Assembly (NCBI GenBank): GCA_023630585.1
Contig: CM042546.1
Location: 18,614,810-18,678,809, forward strand
DNA length: 64,000 nucleotides
Direction: 5' to 3'
DNA from: Cranoglanis bouderius
Taxonomy: Eukaryota > Chordata > Actinopteri > Siluriformes > Cranoglanididae
Below the pieces are notes generated by a model that saw only the letters and a list, made by a program, of their open reading frames with translations, did not search any database and was not told the origin of the DNA. A program made the position numbers and the translations under genes. Of the stretch, positions 12,376-24,455 are shown one piece after another. Numbering within the stretch: the stretch's first letter is position 1; every line of letters begins with the position of its first letter.

Positions 12376-13765
12376 CTGCAAAATACAAAATTGAGAACTG
12401 ACCATCAAGACAACTCTTGATAAGTATTTATACTCAGATTATTTTATTGTAATCGGGCAAGTAACACTTTTCGTTTATGTCACTGAACTGTCCTGTGTCC
12501 ATGTAACAATAGTTTCATTCATTTGTCATCCTTAAGCTTTGGTTTGTAACCAATCAGCCATTCCTGGTTCTGCAGGTCCTGAGAAAGTGCTTTGCTTCTT
12601 CTACCCTAATTCTTAATGACGTGCCTTCTTTTGCAAGCAATTATCATGGAACTCCTGATCTCGGGCTCATTCCCAGCACTGGTCCCTCCCCTAGACCCAG
12701 GTGCAGTCCTTGCACCAGCCCCAGTAATTGCTCCAGGCACTGTTCCAGCTCCTGATTCTGTCACAGCCAATTCCAGTTTCTGCCTGTCATAGATGCTGAC
12801 TCAGTCTCAGATCAGATTCCAGACTCAGTCTCAGTTCGTGATTCTGTTCTGATATCAGATCCAATTAGAGTCTTAGCCCTTGATTACATGTGTTTTATAA
12901 CATTACTATTATCTTTATTTCCCATGTTTCTTGTATTTCATGTTTTTGCAGTTTTCTGGTTTGGAACGTTTGCCTCACTTCAGCTTCCCTGTCTGTGTTT
13001 AACCAAACTCCCATACTACTTAGATTACCTTTACCTTGAGGCACAGGTGGAGGAGGGATGGCGGGAGGGATGGCAGGAGGAACGCTGCACACCGGCATGC
13101 CGTTGCTGGTGGCTTGGCCACTGAGGTCCTCCGAGGGTTTGGTGAATGAGCTGTTGATTTGGCTGCACAGCACATTGATGCTATCTGCTTCAGCAGCCAC
13201 CGACAGGTCCATCTCAGGAACTGGGGGAGAGGATCAATGGACCGGGTCAATTTACACAAAGCAAACGTCATGCACAGGGACCACATAGCCATGCCATACA
13301 TGCCAGAGCGTAATAAAATAATCTGTATCCAATGGAGCTTGTGGAATTGGTCTGGGATGCATGGCTGGGTGTTTAAATTAAACCTCTTTTTTTTTTTTTT
13401 TTTAGTGTCGTTTTTTAATGTCCTGCTTCTTCATCACACTACTGACCATGTAGTGAGAGTATGCATAATTATTGAAGCCTTCATAAACCAAAATGTCTAG
13501 TACATTCTAGATGTCATGTAAAACGTTGCTCCTTCCTTCGTTAGCATACAGCAACGTTTCACTCAGAATCATAACGGACATGGAAGCTTCAGTAATAAGC
13601 CACCATTTTAGCCAAGACTAAATCCTTACACCACCTTATACCCTTGACCTGTCTTGATGCTACAAATAGCACACCATCCATAATTCTCTTATCAGTCTCA
13701 AATCTGAACTAAGGGATTAAAGCAGAGAACAGAAAGGGCTGCCTATTTCTTTCTTTCCTCTCTCT

Positions 13766-13836
<71 letters not shown>

Positions 13837-16800
13837 GCACAGATCCTCTAGAGATAGAGTTTCTGTGAAAATACATTTAACTGCAGGGAAACTCAGCAAG
13901 AGAGCCAGCAGGGTCACACCAGCAAAGCCACAGCAGCTTTCTATAAATATATAAAAGGCCTGGGATTGTTAAAAAAAAAAAAAAAAAAAAAATCATATTG
14001 CTAGTCTGTAGTTTCACAAATATATTTTATAGTAAACTGCACACAGAAATATGTCCGTGTCGACAGTTTGATACTGGCCTACAGTCTAGCTCTTTGCTTA
14101 ATCGCATATTCAAAGTGTTTTTTGCTTTCATTATTACAAGTAACAAAAATCGGAACACACTGAGTGTTAAGATGTGTTAATAATGACAAACAAAATCAAA
14201 ATTATATCAGGTTAAAGATTCTGCCTGGTTCTCAATCAGGATCATAGCAACTTTAACCTCTTCTTATTATTACTGAGTATGAAGTAATGTATTGTTGACT
14301 ACAATTACTACAGTACTAGTAGAACTAGAATATAATTACTCTAGTACTAGTTTAATACTAGTAATATCTGAACACTAGTACTTGAGTACAATTTTGTGTC
14401 AGAGTTTGGACTCAAGTGGTGAACTTGGTGATGGATTCGACTGTATGTCGTGGACATAGCATCACTGACCTGGGTTCTTGCTCTGGAAGTCAGTTTTGCG
14501 CTGCAGAGTCGATGGCAGCTCGTTCAGGCGCAAAGACAGCTGGCGTTTAAAAGGCGAGTTTTTCTGGCTGAGCGCAGGGAAACCACGAAACGAGCCCTGG
14601 CGCACGAGCTGCTCGAGGGGCGCGTGACGGCGTGGGATGACGTGTGGCCCGCCTGCCTCGGCACGTTCTACCTGTGTGGCAGCGCCTTCTGGCGGAGAGG
14701 CGTTACCTGGTGGCGCTGCAGGGATGGCGCACACTTCTGCACAGAGGACGTGACATTCAGATTATTTAGGGCCAATTAATAAACTGCAATGTGTATTAAA
14801 ATACTATGTGAAATCTAATAAATCTGACATCTAATACAGTGCTGTGCAAAAGTTTTAGGCACATGTAAAGAAATGCTGTAGAGCAAAGATGCCTTCAAAA
14901 TAATGAAATTAAAATACCATAAAGAAAATTAAACAATATTAAATGAAACAAAGTCAATATTTGGTGTGACAAAAAATAAATAAATAAATAAAAATAGTAG
15001 TCTCCGGTACGTGTGCAGTTTTATAAGGAAATGAGCTGGTAAGTTTTATTGAGCATCTTGCAGAACCAGACACAGTTCTTCTGGAGACTTTGACTTTCGC
15101 CCTCGCTTCTTATTTTTGCAGCAAAACCCAGCAGCCTTCATTGTGTTTTTTGTCAGAAAAGTGTCTCTAACGTAATATGCTGCTGTTAGGTTAATGGAGA
15201 CGAAGACGGATGCAAAGTTTTAATTAAAATGACTAAACAAAACAGGAACTATGGAACACAAAGGCTTGGAATTAAACAGAGAACAACGACTTAAACGTAG
15301 AAACAGAACAACAATCAGGGAACACAAACGAAAGACAACGTGAGCAGTGCAAAGCGTGACTTATATACAAGTGCTAATCATCCCAAACGTGAATCAGGTG
15401 CAGAACTGTATTCGTGGAGATGTGACGTGGTCAGGTGAGGTGCAGTGGCTGATGGGAATCGTAGTCTCTAGTCCTTTACCGGTATTTACATGACGGCTGC
15501 TTTCTTTAATGACATACAAACATTTTTCTGTAACATTTAATTTTGTGCTAGAGAACTAATGTTTGGGAATCTAAAATGTACTGACTTCTGAATCTATAAC
15601 AATCTATAAGTTTGTACAAAAAAAAAAAAATAGGGTGGCTAAGACTTTTGTACAGTACTGTATATCTTCAATATGTCCCATCTGCAAGATGTGCAAGATT
15701 TTCAGCCTGCTTCTGGATAAAATTTTAGCATTTTCGATTACTTCTAATTACTTCTTCGAAATTGGACGCCATTCGTACAGTGTTCGGCACTCTCCTCTAT
15801 GTATGCAGTATATAACTGAGACTCATTAGCGTTGCTTGTGCACTGTGTGTAATATTCTCCTTATGAGTGTTTTTAGAAGAGACTGGAGTCTGCAGTAGGT
15901 ATTGGATCAGTTACCTTTCTTTTTGTCCTGCAGCTGCTTCATGATGTCCTCTCTCTCGCCCTGCTGACCGGCCGAGGACACGCGGAATGAGCCTTCGCGG
16001 ACAAACGACGTGCGGGTGGCATCGAATGAAGCTGTGACTCCGCACTCCTTCTCCCGTCGCTGCTTTCGCTCCAGACATGCAGCAAATGCACATCCTACTG
16101 CGTGACTCAGACGCTCACCCTGCCATGGACAAAACTTTGTTAGCGATATCATAAAACAATCATGGTTCCTGTACGTATGTGCTTTTATTTTTGCCTGTGA
16201 CAAAGAACTGGAAACAGCACAGCCTGGACATTTAACTGTATTCGTGGAGATGTACTGCAGCCTTTTAATCCCAGCATTATGGAGCTAATAAAGTCCTTCG
16301 GCAGCATCCGAATATGTATAGTAGTACTAGTAAGTGAAGAACACCAGATTTATTTCTGTTCCAATCGTCTTATAAAGGCATTTTAAAATGACTTTAGACA
16401 AAATAGACAAGTATTTTAGATTAGCACTAATTCTAGTGCTAGCAGGGTTTAAGATCTTCAAGATAATGATCGAACACTCTTACAGAAAGATTGTCCGCGT
16501 GACACTCAAACTGCACTCTAACACCATAACTCATTTCCTCAAGTGCCTCAAGTACAGCAACATGCTGCAGACAGCTGTTCCAGCTGGGAGAACTGTGGTA
16601 CAGTCCTTATCTCATTCCCGCTTCACTGGAATTAAACGATGAGTGTAAAATGCTTGGCGCTCTCACCGAGTCCTTCAGAGCCATGAAGCAGTGGCACATC
16701 CAGCGGCGAGTGGTTCCATCCCGGCAGATGTAGGAGAAGGCCTTGTCGTAGTTGCGGTCCGGTGCACAGAATGACACCTTCTCAATGGTCTGATCAACGA

Positions 16801-19800
16801 TGAGGTCCTACAGGTGAAATGACGGAAACTTGTGAGCATCAACTACAGCGTAAAATTACAGCATTTCCTGTTTTCACATTTGTCTCTAGTGTGTTTTATC
16901 ATTTTGCAACCATGTGCTCTCACTACATTCTTAAATATGGAACCCCAAATATGGATTTTAATTATGGTATCAGTAGCTTTAATAAAAAAAAGTGTGAGGG
17001 TGTGGAGCAGTAAAGCAAGCACGCAGAAAAACTGTCGTTCCGGAGAGCAATTCATTTCTGCGAGCACTGAGACACACGCTTCCTGTCCCCTTACTCACTA
17101 GGGTCTATACTGTCTGCTCACAAGTCAAACTGATTTTTGAGACTCTGGAGGTGGGGATAAGATGTACGGTATGTTCAGTGCTCTGATTAGTCACTCTCAA
17201 AGAACTCTCTTACTTCTGGAAACACAGACCTTGATCTCATTCACAGTAAAATTCCCAGAATGGCCAGGACAAAAGGGATCACATTAACTCTATTAAAGAT
17301 ACTGTTTAAAGGCGATGCACAATGACTGCATAGTAAATAAGCTGGAGAGGGCAGAAGTGGTAGATTCTCACAGTGTGTGCGTGTCAGGTGAGGAGCCCAT
17401 TCATCTCAAGCCTCTTTAATGGCTGGAGTGGGCCAGCGCTCTGAGAGGCATCTCAATGGCCAATTGTGTTCCGGGGAGAAAAAGCAGGAAGACAGGAGCG
17501 GTCAGGAAAGAGGAGGGGCTGCTGACTCACTTCACACTTCTGGGAAAAAAGGAGGCCAGGGGACTTGTTAAATGTCAGGGCGGGACCCCAGACATGCCCA
17601 CCCGAGTTCAGAGAGTATGCAGCAGGATGCTGTGGAGCCATATGGACAGTGGTAAAAGGGGATTAGGTCTCTGCGCTGACTCATAGCAAAGCAGAGGGAT
17701 TAGCAGAAGGGCAGGGAGAAAGGGAGAGAGAAGGAGGGAGGCGATGGATGGCTGGTTGTGTTGGGGGAGGGTATACAGGGAACAAAAAAGAGGGTTCTTT
17801 GTGCCTTCCACTCCCTTTTCACAGCCTGGAAGAGAACAGGATGACTGTACTCATAATGTAGTGAGGCCCCCGTTTACCTTTTCACTACTGTTTGTGTGTG
17901 TATTGGGTGTGTTTTTATATCCTGGTGGGGACCCTACATTCTTGTCTTTGTGGGGACATCTGGTTATAAAAACACACCCATTCACACATACAAACCGCTT
18001 TTTTAAAAAGCAAAAAACTGCAGCTTTTATTAATTTATGCCATGCTCAAAAATATCCTCCTTTATACCCCATCAGTGACAACAATCAACCCTCAAACCCA
18101 TGTGTGGCTTCACGGATGGCTTCAGTAGCTGGACATAAAGTTAGTTGTGGGATTTGGCTTTTGGGGAGCGGCCAACTTCCCCTGCTGTGCTTTTTTTCTG
18201 CAGTTTCCTTCTTGTTCAAAGGCAAGTCTGTAAACTAAGGCCAAGAAATAACACTGTCAGCAAGAAACATTCAAGTGATGCATTTTCAGGAGGTCCCCGT
18301 TTGCCTGGTGATTTCCTGTTTTTGCATAGATTTCAATAGGTTCAAGGACAATGTTGTGCTTACCTTGGTTTTGTCGTCCACCACTCTCAGACCATCAGCC
18401 GAGACCCACAGCATGGCTTTTACCGTCTTTTTTCCGCTCTGAGAGGAAAATCGACAGAACAGCATTAAGACTTTCAAAGTTTTGTAGCTTTACAGTGGTT
18501 CTCTGAGCTCACCATGGCGGTTATTTCTGGTTGTACAACTGTATTTATGCATTCATCATGTACAAAACAAAAATTAATGTAGCCTATGGACTCCAACATT
18601 GATTCATAAGGTGCTGAGCTGTAATGAAGTGATGAGAATGTTTAAAAATGAAGAAAGCGAGACCTAGTGAGGCCAGCATGGGGCAGCAGTAGCTCTGTAG
18701 AAGGAGAACAAGAAATGGTATGTAAATCAGGAGAAGCAGAGTGCAAATGAGGATCACGGAGGACGTTGATAGGGAAGAAGGACCTGGTGGAATTCCAGCC
18801 ACCTTTCAGATCTGCTAGAAAGGAAATTATAATGTGAAACCGAGTAAAGTCTAAAAGAATCGGAGAACAGAGAAGGAACAGGGAACAGCTAGAACCAGCT
18901 GAAGAAGCTGGTCGGGATAACGAAGAAGAAAGAACCCACACAGTCAACTTTAGCAGAAACACACACAGGTTGTAGACCTCGTAAAGACACGTGAACGTAA
19001 ACGTTCCCTGAGTTATTAGATCATTAGATGCACTCATCTAGTTCCTAATAAACTACAGACTCAAATCTGTTTTCAGCATACAGTATGTTCAGGTAGAAAT
19101 GGTACATGATTAAGGGATTACTTTCTGCAATCTTCACAATCACCTCAACAAAATAAAGCACACTATCTATCTAAACACAGTTTTGCACAGCTACATTTGC
19201 CCAGAAACCTGGTAATTGATCAGATTTTCTGCTGTTTTGATTTATTTCAGGAAAGTATTTGGACTTTTGAAACCTGCACCATAGCTGTAGCTCCAAATAT
19301 GTAAGGACTAGCAAAAAAAAAAAAAGAAAAAAAGGATAACCTTGATAACCTGCCAGATAAATTTCACCTTATTTAATTTAATTGAGCGAAGTATCAGGTC
19401 GAATGTTAGAAGTCTCAAATCATAACCAGTTGTTATCTTGAATCTAGAGTGATACTGATCACACTGGAAAGGAAGAGGGAGGAAATACTCACCGCTTTCA
19501 GTTTCTTCACAGCCTCCTCACATACATGCATCCCTCTGGACTCCTCCACCTCCACCAAACCCAGATACTGCAGAGGAGAGAATGAGCAGGAGAACGAGAG
19601 CAAGACTTTCAATATCAGGTATTCTGTTTTTCATCACCTGTCATATAAATGTGGGCAGATGGATGCGACAGGTACAGGTTTTCTACCTTTATTAAACCAT
19701 TTATTAAAGGTGCCATTTTTGACCATTTTCATTCAAAAATCGTTGGTGGAATCCCTAATAAATTAGTTAACTGTATAACTTGTTTAATATTAGCTAAGCC

Positions 19801-21536
19801 AAACATTCATTGATAGATTTTACTTCATATTAATCATAAAATGTGGTGCTCCTATGCGAAATGCATGAAGGTTGGCAGGTCTGCCTTGGTGCATTTGGTG
19901 AAAACCCAACACTGTGAAGCATGGTGGTGGTAGCATCACATTGTAAAGATGCTTTTCCTCAGCAAGGACTGGGAAACTAGTCACGAGTGAAGGCAAGATG
20001 GATGGAGCCAAATACAGGGCAATCCAAGAAGGAAACCTGTTTCAGTCTACAAGAGATTTGAAGACTGGACCTTCCAGAAAGACAACAAAGCTGTACTGGA
20101 TATATTGTGTAAAACAAAAGAGGGAAAATTCTATTTCAGTTACAGGCTGTAGCACTACAAAATGTGTGCTTCTGAATTACTTTTAAATAAATTCTTCAGA
20201 AATAAATAAATTCCTCAGCATGGATGGCCAACAACCAATTTACAGACATTTCTTCTCTTATGCTGTTTCTTAGACTTTGGGTTTTTTCCTCCTGTTGTTA
20301 CATTACACAGATCTAATAAATCTTTAAATGTGTCACAGCACCCATCTTGATCCCTCATGAACTGTACTAGATCTCTTCCTGGTTGGTTGCCACATCAGTG
20401 TTCTCAGGATTTCAACCCTGGCTTGTGTTCACACTTAGCCATTCCCAGGTAATTATTGGGCATGGGTGAATGAAGGAGTCAGACAGGACAGGAAGGTAGT
20501 GGAAAACAAAAAGGAGGAAATTTCAGCAGCAGGGTTTCAGCAGCTGTGGTGTAGACTTCTCCTAGACTTGAATTATTTTCATAACTTCATTTTGTGAGAT
20601 TTTTTTTTAGTCTTCTGCAATAACAATTACCAAATAATATACTGTGCAGCCCTAACTAAGAACCATCAATCCCACACACTAATATATAAATAGCGGATTC
20701 AGACCGAACGTACCATATAACCTGAGAGAGAAACAGAGCATCTTTGTGGTGGCGCAATTAATTTCGGAAAGGTCTGTTTTATATTATGTGATGATGTGAG
20801 CACTGAGGAGAGGGTCCATTAGAGAATTACATCTCCGTCTCCCTGAGACTCCGGAAGCCTCGGGCTACCAATGAAAACGAGGCTGAATTTAATTATGTTT
20901 ATCTCTCTGCAACGAGACCTTCATTAATGGCACAGAAGCTGCCAGTTTCAGCATCTATTTTGGAATTTATTTATTTTTTTTACTGTTTCAAATATACCAT
21001 GTTCAAGAGTCAGCCCATGTGCTAAATATTGGCACCTGTCTTATATACGAACCGGTTGTAAAAGTGCTATTATTACTACAGTGGGTGTTTGCAGAAAGCT
21101 GGACGTGTCGAGGTTTTGGCCCTCGTCCAAACACTGCAAGCACGTTATTGACTTTTAAAGCTTTTACCGCACAGACTATATCTGACCTATTTCTATGCAA
21201 GCCCATTTAGCCTCATGGACATGCCCATTAAATTATCACTCTCCTGTCCTTATTCCTATCAGACGATCTTACACTACACTTTCTCTCCACTAATGAACCA
21301 GTTTTGGAAGCGCAGGCTAAGTAACAATAACAACATTGTGTTTTATCACTGATCACTGTATCTGTCAGCTGAAAAAATTTTCTACCCGGACGGCGAAGCT
21401 GCATTTGCCCTTGCGCACGGCTTCTTCGTCGGCCTGCCACTGGTGTGGTCGGCTGGCCTCAGGCACGTAGGTTGGCTTCTTTCTGCGCAAACTCTGACGC
21501 AGCTTATTCATCTCCAAACTCTCAGACTCCCTGTTT
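11579..21536 (-). CDS. numbl: numbl, Numb-like endocytic adaptor (whole coding region, 8 coding exons)
   Basis: Coding exons, in transcription order, are 21511-21386, 19567-19493, 18438-18364, 16807-16667, 16119-15915, 14736-14470, 13220-13035 and 12375-11579. All introns are GT-AG and all phases match, giving about 623 residues (human NUMBL is about 609). Numb proteins are cytoplasmic and membrane adaptors that inhibit Notch and link cargo to clathrin endocytosis. The PTB domain spans roughly residues 24-175. A Numb-type central region follows, then a Pro/Gln-rich stretch and a C-terminal NPF motif that binds EH domains. The three aPKC-type serines known from Numb are present, at S7, S256 and S275. 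The start MNKLRQSLRRKK is the Numb-family start. The PTB insert known from some Numb isoforms is absent. The match is closer to NUMBL than NUMB, and the neighbour coq8b supports this. The usual C-terminal DPF reads ERF. Introns carry a MITE with a nested insertion (14.8-15.7 kb) and a Tc1 relic (19.8-20.3 kb). Confidence 0.96.
13035..13220 (-). CDS. numbl: numbl coding exon 7
   Basis: This 186-bp exon completes a Val codon (G|TT) and reads PEMDLSVAAEADSINVLCSQ followed by INSSF, matching the NUMBL segment with DSINALCTQISSSF. It ends in a Pro/Ala-rich stretch with two PPAI repeats. Phases 1-1 match both neighbouring exons. A short T tract lies in the intron upstream, at about 13388-13403. Confidence 0.93.
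13757..13840. repeat. (CT)n(CA)n microsatellite in a numbl intron
   Basis: About 30 CT units with a few substitutions run into about 12 CA units. Confidence 0.95.
14470..14736 (-). CDS. numbl: numbl coding exon 6 (central phospho-regulated region)
   Basis: This 267-bp exon encodes IPRRHAPLEQLVRQGSFRG, then FPALSQKNSPFKRQLSLRL and NELPSTLQRKTDF. The RQGSFRG serine (about S256) and the RQLSLRL serine (about S275) correspond to the known aPKC and 14-3-3 sites of Numb. The first 30 residues are Ala/Pro-rich and variable. It ends one base into a codon. Confidence 0.95.
14837..15660. mobile_element. Tc1-type MITE with nested insertion (numbl intron)
   Basis: TA flanks (14835-14836 and 15661-15662) bound ends CAGTGCTGTGCAAAAGTTTT and, inverted, CAGTACTGTACAAAAGTCTT. 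Related copies lie at 23.9-24.5 kb and 30.1 kb, with a degenerate one at 56.6-56.95 kb. Bases 15185-15495 are absent from the 24-kb copy and are annotated separately. Confidence 0.85.
15185..15495. mobile_element. 311-bp insertion nested in the 14.8-kb MITE
   Basis: The insertion is flanked by direct GCTGCT copies at 15179-15184 and 15496-15501. The homologous site at about 24255 has a single uninterrupted GCTGCT. Its start (TGTTAGG if one base of the repeat is included) recalls an LTR-type end, and AACAGGAACTATGGAACACA-type sequence suggests a retroelement fragment or solo LTR. The class is inference. Confidence 0.65.
15915..16119 (-). CDS. numbl: numbl coding exon 5 (PTB C-terminal helix and linker)
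   Basis: This 205-bp exon begins GERLSHAVGCAFAACLERK, the C-terminal PTB helix. It continues with KECGVTASFDATRTSFVREG and ends in the Lys-rich DKKK, leaving one base of a split codon. It stays in phase with coding exon 6, which opens with AA to complete a Glu codon. Confidence 0.95.
16667..16807 (-). CDS. numbl: numbl coding exon 4 (PTB domain)
   Basis: This 141-bp, 47-codon exon reads DLIVDQTIEKVSFCAPDRN, then a stretch containing AFSYICRDGTTRRW, then CHCFMALKDS. These are hallmark PTB residues of Numb proteins. The flanks are a TAG acceptor and a GTGAGA donor, and the phase is 0. Confidence 0.96.
18364..18438 (-). CDS. numbl: numbl coding exon 3 (PTB domain)
   Basis: This 75-bp exon encodes SGKKTVKAMLWVSADGLRV then VDDKTK, the PTB core strands. 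It joins the previous exon directly, so the 11-residue PTB insert found in some Numb isoforms is not encoded at this junction. The acceptor is CTCTCAG and the donor GTAAGC. Confidence 0.95.
19493..19567 (-). CDS. numbl: numbl coding exon 2 (PTB domain start)
   Basis: This 75-bp phase 0-0 exon encodes 25 residues, YLGLVEVEESRGMHVCEEAV and on. It is the first strand and helix of the PTB domain. Its size equals the human exon. The family consensus has His where this copy has Leu in YLG-x-VEV. The donor is GTGAGT. Confidence 0.95.
19850..20330 (+). mobile_element. Tc1-like transposase relic in a numbl intron
   Basis: At 19910-20070 the plus strand reads broken transposase text: sequence coding for the HGGGSIML block, then MDGAKYRAIQEGNLFQSTRD followed by LKTG. 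These are typical Tc1 blocks. No intact ends are seen and the frame is interrupted. Confidence 0.65.
21386..21536 (-). CDS. numbl: numbl coding exon 1 (25 nt of 5' UTR plus residues 1-42)
   Basis: The start codon is at 21511-21509 and the exon reads MNKLRQSLRRKK followed by VPEASRPHQWQADEE, the Numb/Numbl N-terminus. Ser7 is the conserved aPKC target. A pyrimidine-rich acceptor ends at 21537, so 25 bases of 5' UTR precede the ATG and an upstream noncoding exon must exist. The donor is GTAGAA at 21385. The frame is open a little further upstream, but the family start is the ATG used here. Confidence 0.95.
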
Positions 21537-23908
21537 CTGTGGAGAGAAAAAAAACAAAAAAAGACAGACACTCAGATTAGTAGTGTTCATCCCTAGGCCT
21601 ACATTTTTTTCTGAACATATTGTGTACACTGGCTTGCATGAGTATTTTTCCTTTGCCATATCTCCTGCACTGCTGTGCTTCAGCGCTGGAGTGGTGTAAA
21701 AGATTCGTAACTTAAAACAGGGCTGCTTCAAAATGAGTAAATATTTGTCGTCATTTTTGCAAATAAAATGACTTTCTTAGTATTCAAATGGGGGTGTATA
21801 ACGTTTAGACTGCTATTTAAAGTTGCTCTCAGCAGTTTATTTTCTCCTTGTTCGGTTCTAAGTCACTACAGTGTCCATGCATGATATTTTAGTTCTCAGT
21901 GCCTTCCTTCTATCATAAAACGACTTTCTATTTAAGCACTATAATTAGGCCATTCATACTGTCCCTTGATTTGCATTGGTAATTTCAAGTGCCGCATAAT
22001 AAAACATGACATAATCCAAACAGGCTCTTCTAAAGAATGCTGGTTGAGGCTAATTTCCCCACCAAAGCCACATAAACCCCTGTGAATAAAAAAATCCACT
22101 GATCCACAGTAGGAGTACAAACAAAACACACACTTTTATGGATAATGCAGTCAAACGCAGTCAATGCAAATTAGTGACGTTCGTGTCCATGTCCGTGTTC
22201 GTGTCCGTGCTGCCGTTGACGTCTATTCACACTGTTTGGCGTTTGTGCTCGTGTCCTTTCATGCTCTCAACTAGGCTACACCACACTCTGATTCCTCAAG
22301 ACATATCCGTGAGCAGCCTCTTTCAGTGTACACACACACTTCTGTGCTGCAGAAATTACAGCAAATGTTCTCCAATAGTGCAAACATAGACAAATCCACA
22401 TCCCACTTCGATCACAAATGTGTTTTAAAACAGCGCTGATGGGGATTTTGCAGGGGAGGACAAATCAGTAGAAGCAGCTCTCGTGTCCGGGCTTTTAGTT
22501 TTTTATTCGTAGTTGTCCAGCAGATAAGTTCAACAACCATCATTTGGTACGTACAGTATGTTTAAACTTGCGTTTCAGAGTGGTGCAATGCACCTTAATG
22601 CGGCATGATTCTGAATCCCACTCTCTGCATTACACACGGCGTTTACCGGGTGGATTAATTCGACATTAACTCAGAAGTGGGAAGTCGGAATTACGCCATT
22701 TCTGACCTCTGTGCGTTCAAGCGACATCGTGGGGGGAAAAAACATGGGCGCCTCCATGTTCATCTTTTCTAGCCAGCCTGATGAGTGATGAGTGATGTAT
22801 ATTTACCTCCTCAAAACAATGAACTGTATAGTCAACATTACAGATTTAACTAGTCTACATTCAGACAATGATTCGAGTTAAACGTGTTAGACTTGTGTTC
22901 CAGATTCCCCGAGGTCACACAGCGAGCCCTCTGGTTCTTTTTGTATGTATGCACATGTTTGTGGAAGTGACTACGGTGTGTGCAGTTGTCCAGCCACATT
23001 GTCCATGTGGAGGACTGTGTTCACCCAATAACACACCACTCCACACCACTTCCTGTACTAATCCTACTCTCTACTTTAACTCATGAGCTCAGCACAGAGT
23101 CGAGTACGAAAAAGGAGAGACGGAGAGGAGGCTGGAGGGAAAAGTCAAAAACAAAAGAAAGAAAAAGAGGGAGAAGTAGGGACTAAATAAACAGATCAGG
23201 ACAAGAGGAGAAATGGGTGGTACTCCGATCCCATCTGATTGAGGTCAGTGTTGTGATGCATGGCTTGCTTTCAGCGGTGGTGTCAGAGTCTCACAAATGG
23301 CGAGTGAAACACTGCCACACTCCACTAGATTTGAACCCGCAGGGCGCAGGATCGACTACACGAAAAAACCAAAACTGAATTTCATCAGAGAAACTGGCTA
23401 TTTGTTGTTAGAGTGAGTCACGGAGAAGGAAAACTCGTTCCAAAACACACATCTGAAACATGTCGTTGCACTCGCCAGCACCACCCAAAGATGTGAGCTC
23501 AGCACCAAATGGGAACCAGCTGGAGTCTGGTAAGAATTAAAAAAAACAAAAACAACAACAGATGAAGGAATGAGAGTTGGCAATCACAGAACTTTACGTC
23601 TCTCAGACACAGACAGCACACGCTTTCACGAGAGCCAACGCATTGGACAATGAACATAAAAACTACATTACAGCAGACTGTACTAATTGCAAGTATTAAA
23701 GTCTATACATTCCACTATTTTCAGTTTAGTCCATTTCTACACTGCAAAAACTGACATCTTCATAAGTGAAAATATCTTGAATATAGTTAGATTTAATTAG
23801 TAATTCCTATTATAATAACCAAAGATTATTAAATCTGTTTCCTTTTACTCATCTCAAGCTTTATATTTTCTTGTTCTACTGGTGGATAATTTTGCTTCTT
23901 CCTAGAAA
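21537..23908. other. Probable numbl intron 1, proximal part
   Basis: No exon-like segment with family similarity. A GTCCGTGTTCGTGTCCGTGC stretch (about 22186-22212) and GA-rich sequence at 23105-23175 are simple-sequence in character. Confidence 0.45.
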
Positions 23909-24455
23909 TAAATGCAAAGAAATGCTGTAGAGCAAAGATGCCTTCAAAATAATGAAATGAAATGTTTCTACATTAAAAAAATATATAATAATAATAATAC
24001 AGTAAAGAGCAGTAAACAGTAGTAAATGAAACAAGGTCAATATTTGGTGTGACAAAAAAATAAAAATAAAAATAAAAACAGCAGTCTCCGGTACGATGTG
24101 TGCAGTTTTATAAGGAAATGAGCTGGTAAGTTTTAATGAGCATCTTGCAGAACCAGCCACAGTTCTTCTGGAGACTTTGACTTTCGCACTCGCTTCTTAT
24201 TTTTGCAGCAAAACCCAGCAGCCTTCATTGTGTTTTTTTTGTCTGAAAAGTGTCTCTTACGTAATACGCTGCTTTCTTTAATGACATACATTTTTCTGTA
24301 ACATTTCATTTTGTGCTAGAAAACTAATGTTTGGGAATCTAAAATGTTTTTGTACTGACTTGATCATGTAGAAGTCATAAAATAAAAAAAAATCTATAAC
24401 AAAGTTTGTACTAAAAAAAAATATATAGGGTGCCTAAAACTTTTGCACAGTACTG
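23909..24455. mobile_element. Tc1-type MITE, same family as 14.8 kb, without the nested insertion
   Basis: It shares AAAGAAATGCTGTAGAGCAA, GATGCCTTCAAAATAATGAA, CTTCGGAG-like spacer text and the right end (inverted CAGTACTGTGCAAAAGTTTT). The left terminal repeat is missing. It provides the empty site for the insertion seen in the 14.8-kb copy. Confidence 0.8.

Noticed and set aside
12660..12800. Pro/Ala-rich open stretch in the last numbl intron as an extra exon
   Set aside because: It is on the plus strand relative to the minus-strand gene, and flanking numbl exons join in phase without it.
17870..18010. Possible palindromic MITE around GGTGGGGACC and GTGGGGACA
   Set aside because: Too short and without clear terminal repeats or target duplication to call.
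11579..21536. Assignment to numb rather than numbl
   Set aside because: The segments around IPRRHAPLEQLVRQG, LNELPSTLQRKTDF and DSIN, the absence of NUMB-specific exons, and the coq8b neighbour all favour numbl.
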